From Nitrospinota bacterium (GTDB lineage Bacteria > Nitrospinota > Nitrospinia > SZUA-224), in contig JACRGM010000204.1 of the NCBI GenBank assembly GCA_016212345.1, forward strand, positions 1 through 5,322: a DNA stretch of 5,322 nt. Direction: 5' to 3'. Within the stretch, counting starts at the first letter, position 1, and the number at the start of each line of letters is the position of its first letter. Below, piece by piece: positions 5,208-5,322 of this stretch. Both the position numbers and the translations under genes were made by a program. The notes under the pieces were generated by a model, which was given only the letters and a program-made list of their open reading frames with translations, made no database searches and was not told the DNA's origin.

Positions 5208-5322
5208 GTACATATGGCGCAGAATTTTGGTTCGTCTTCAAGGCGCACCAAAGGGCGCATATTATTAATATGTAACCTTTGGTGCAACGCTGAAGACGGA
5301 ACAAAAGACAAGCCAGATGTGC
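5208..5322. mobile_element. Second long palindrome downstream of rpmJ, reaching the window end
   Basis: The arms 5208-5254 and 5276-5322 are complementary over most of their length with a few mismatches and one-base bulges. The innermost parts are the best matched: GCACCAAAGG (5245-5254) with CCTTTGGTGC (5276-5285), and GTCTTCA (5234-5240) with TGAAGAC (5290-5296). The centre holds CATATT (5258-5263) and AATATG (5267-5272), so almost the whole segment folds back on itself. No transposase gene fits inside and no T-tract is visible. Its sequence is unrelated to the palindrome at 2040-2164. It is inferred to be a miniature mobile or dispersed palindromic element in the rpmJ-rpsM gap. The right border may lie beyond the window. 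Confidence 0.65.

Noticed and set aside
5193..5224. Direct repeat GCGCAGAA (5193-5200 and 5217-5224)
   Set aside because: Two 8-base copies with no further structure; the second copy is inside the palindrome arm and the spacing suggests no known site.
5031..5311. Two reverse-strand open frames over rpmJ and the terminal palindrome
   Set aside because: They are antisense to rpmJ and to the repeat, with no recognisable domain; open frames inside repeats of this type are common artefacts.
5214..5322. Forward open frame starting MAQNFGSSS and running off the window, possible start of the next gene
   Set aside because: It lies entirely in the palindrome, bears no resemblance to S13 (expected next), and has no ribosome binding site.
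1..5322. Defence, CRISPR or other novel multi-gene system
   Set aside because: All coding space is filled by conserved translation and secretion genes, and no CRISPR repeat-spacer pattern or unknown large frame is present.

Overview
This window is most of a bacterial spc-type ribosomal protein operon, all on the + strand: rpsH (S8), rplF (L6), rplR (L18), rpsE (S5), rplO (L15), secY, map, infA (IF-1) and rpmJ (L36). Order and strand match the conserved bacterial S10-spc-alpha cluster. Two usual members are absent: rpmD (L30), normally between rpsE and rplO, and adk, normally between secY and map. The gap at each of these places is too short to hold the gene. Base composition is moderately AT-rich, with heavy use of AGA/AGG for arginine and ATA for isoleucine. 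This fits an uncultured-type bacterium, possibly Planctomycetota (Brocadia-like) or a neighbouring phylum. That assignment is a low-confidence impression.

Layout. Bases 1-44 hold a C/G-rich palindromic repeat cut by the window edge. rpsH, rplF and rplR (68-1440) follow with short gaps and strong Shine-Dalgarno (SD) sequences. A 61-base gap with a small 7-base tandem repeat precedes rpsE (1502-2044). About 125 bases between rpsE and rplO (2040-2164) form one long imperfect palindrome, which looks like a non-autonomous mobile element. rplO ends in a tail encoded by a 7-base tandem repeat. An 89-base gap with a second 7-base repeat and a hairpin leads to secY. The genes secY, map, infA and rpmJ (2730-5175) are tightly packed and look ordinary. 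From about 5208 to the window end there is a second long palindrome, unrelated in sequence to the first, in the place where rpsM usually begins.

The genes supply parts of both ribosomal subunits (S5, S8; L6, L15, L18, L36), an initiation factor, the membrane channel for secreted proteins and the enzyme that removes the N-terminal methionine. All nine look intact.

The main point of interest is the repeat load inside an essential operon. Removing the 2040-2164 palindrome in silico, keeping one TA, joins rpsE to rplO with a 4-base ATGA overlap and places a GGAGGAG SD 11 bases before the rplO start. That suggests a recent insertion at a TA which now supplies the rpsE stop codon. The RNA fold of the element could still bring the separated SD next to the rplO start. 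No new multi-gene system is visible.
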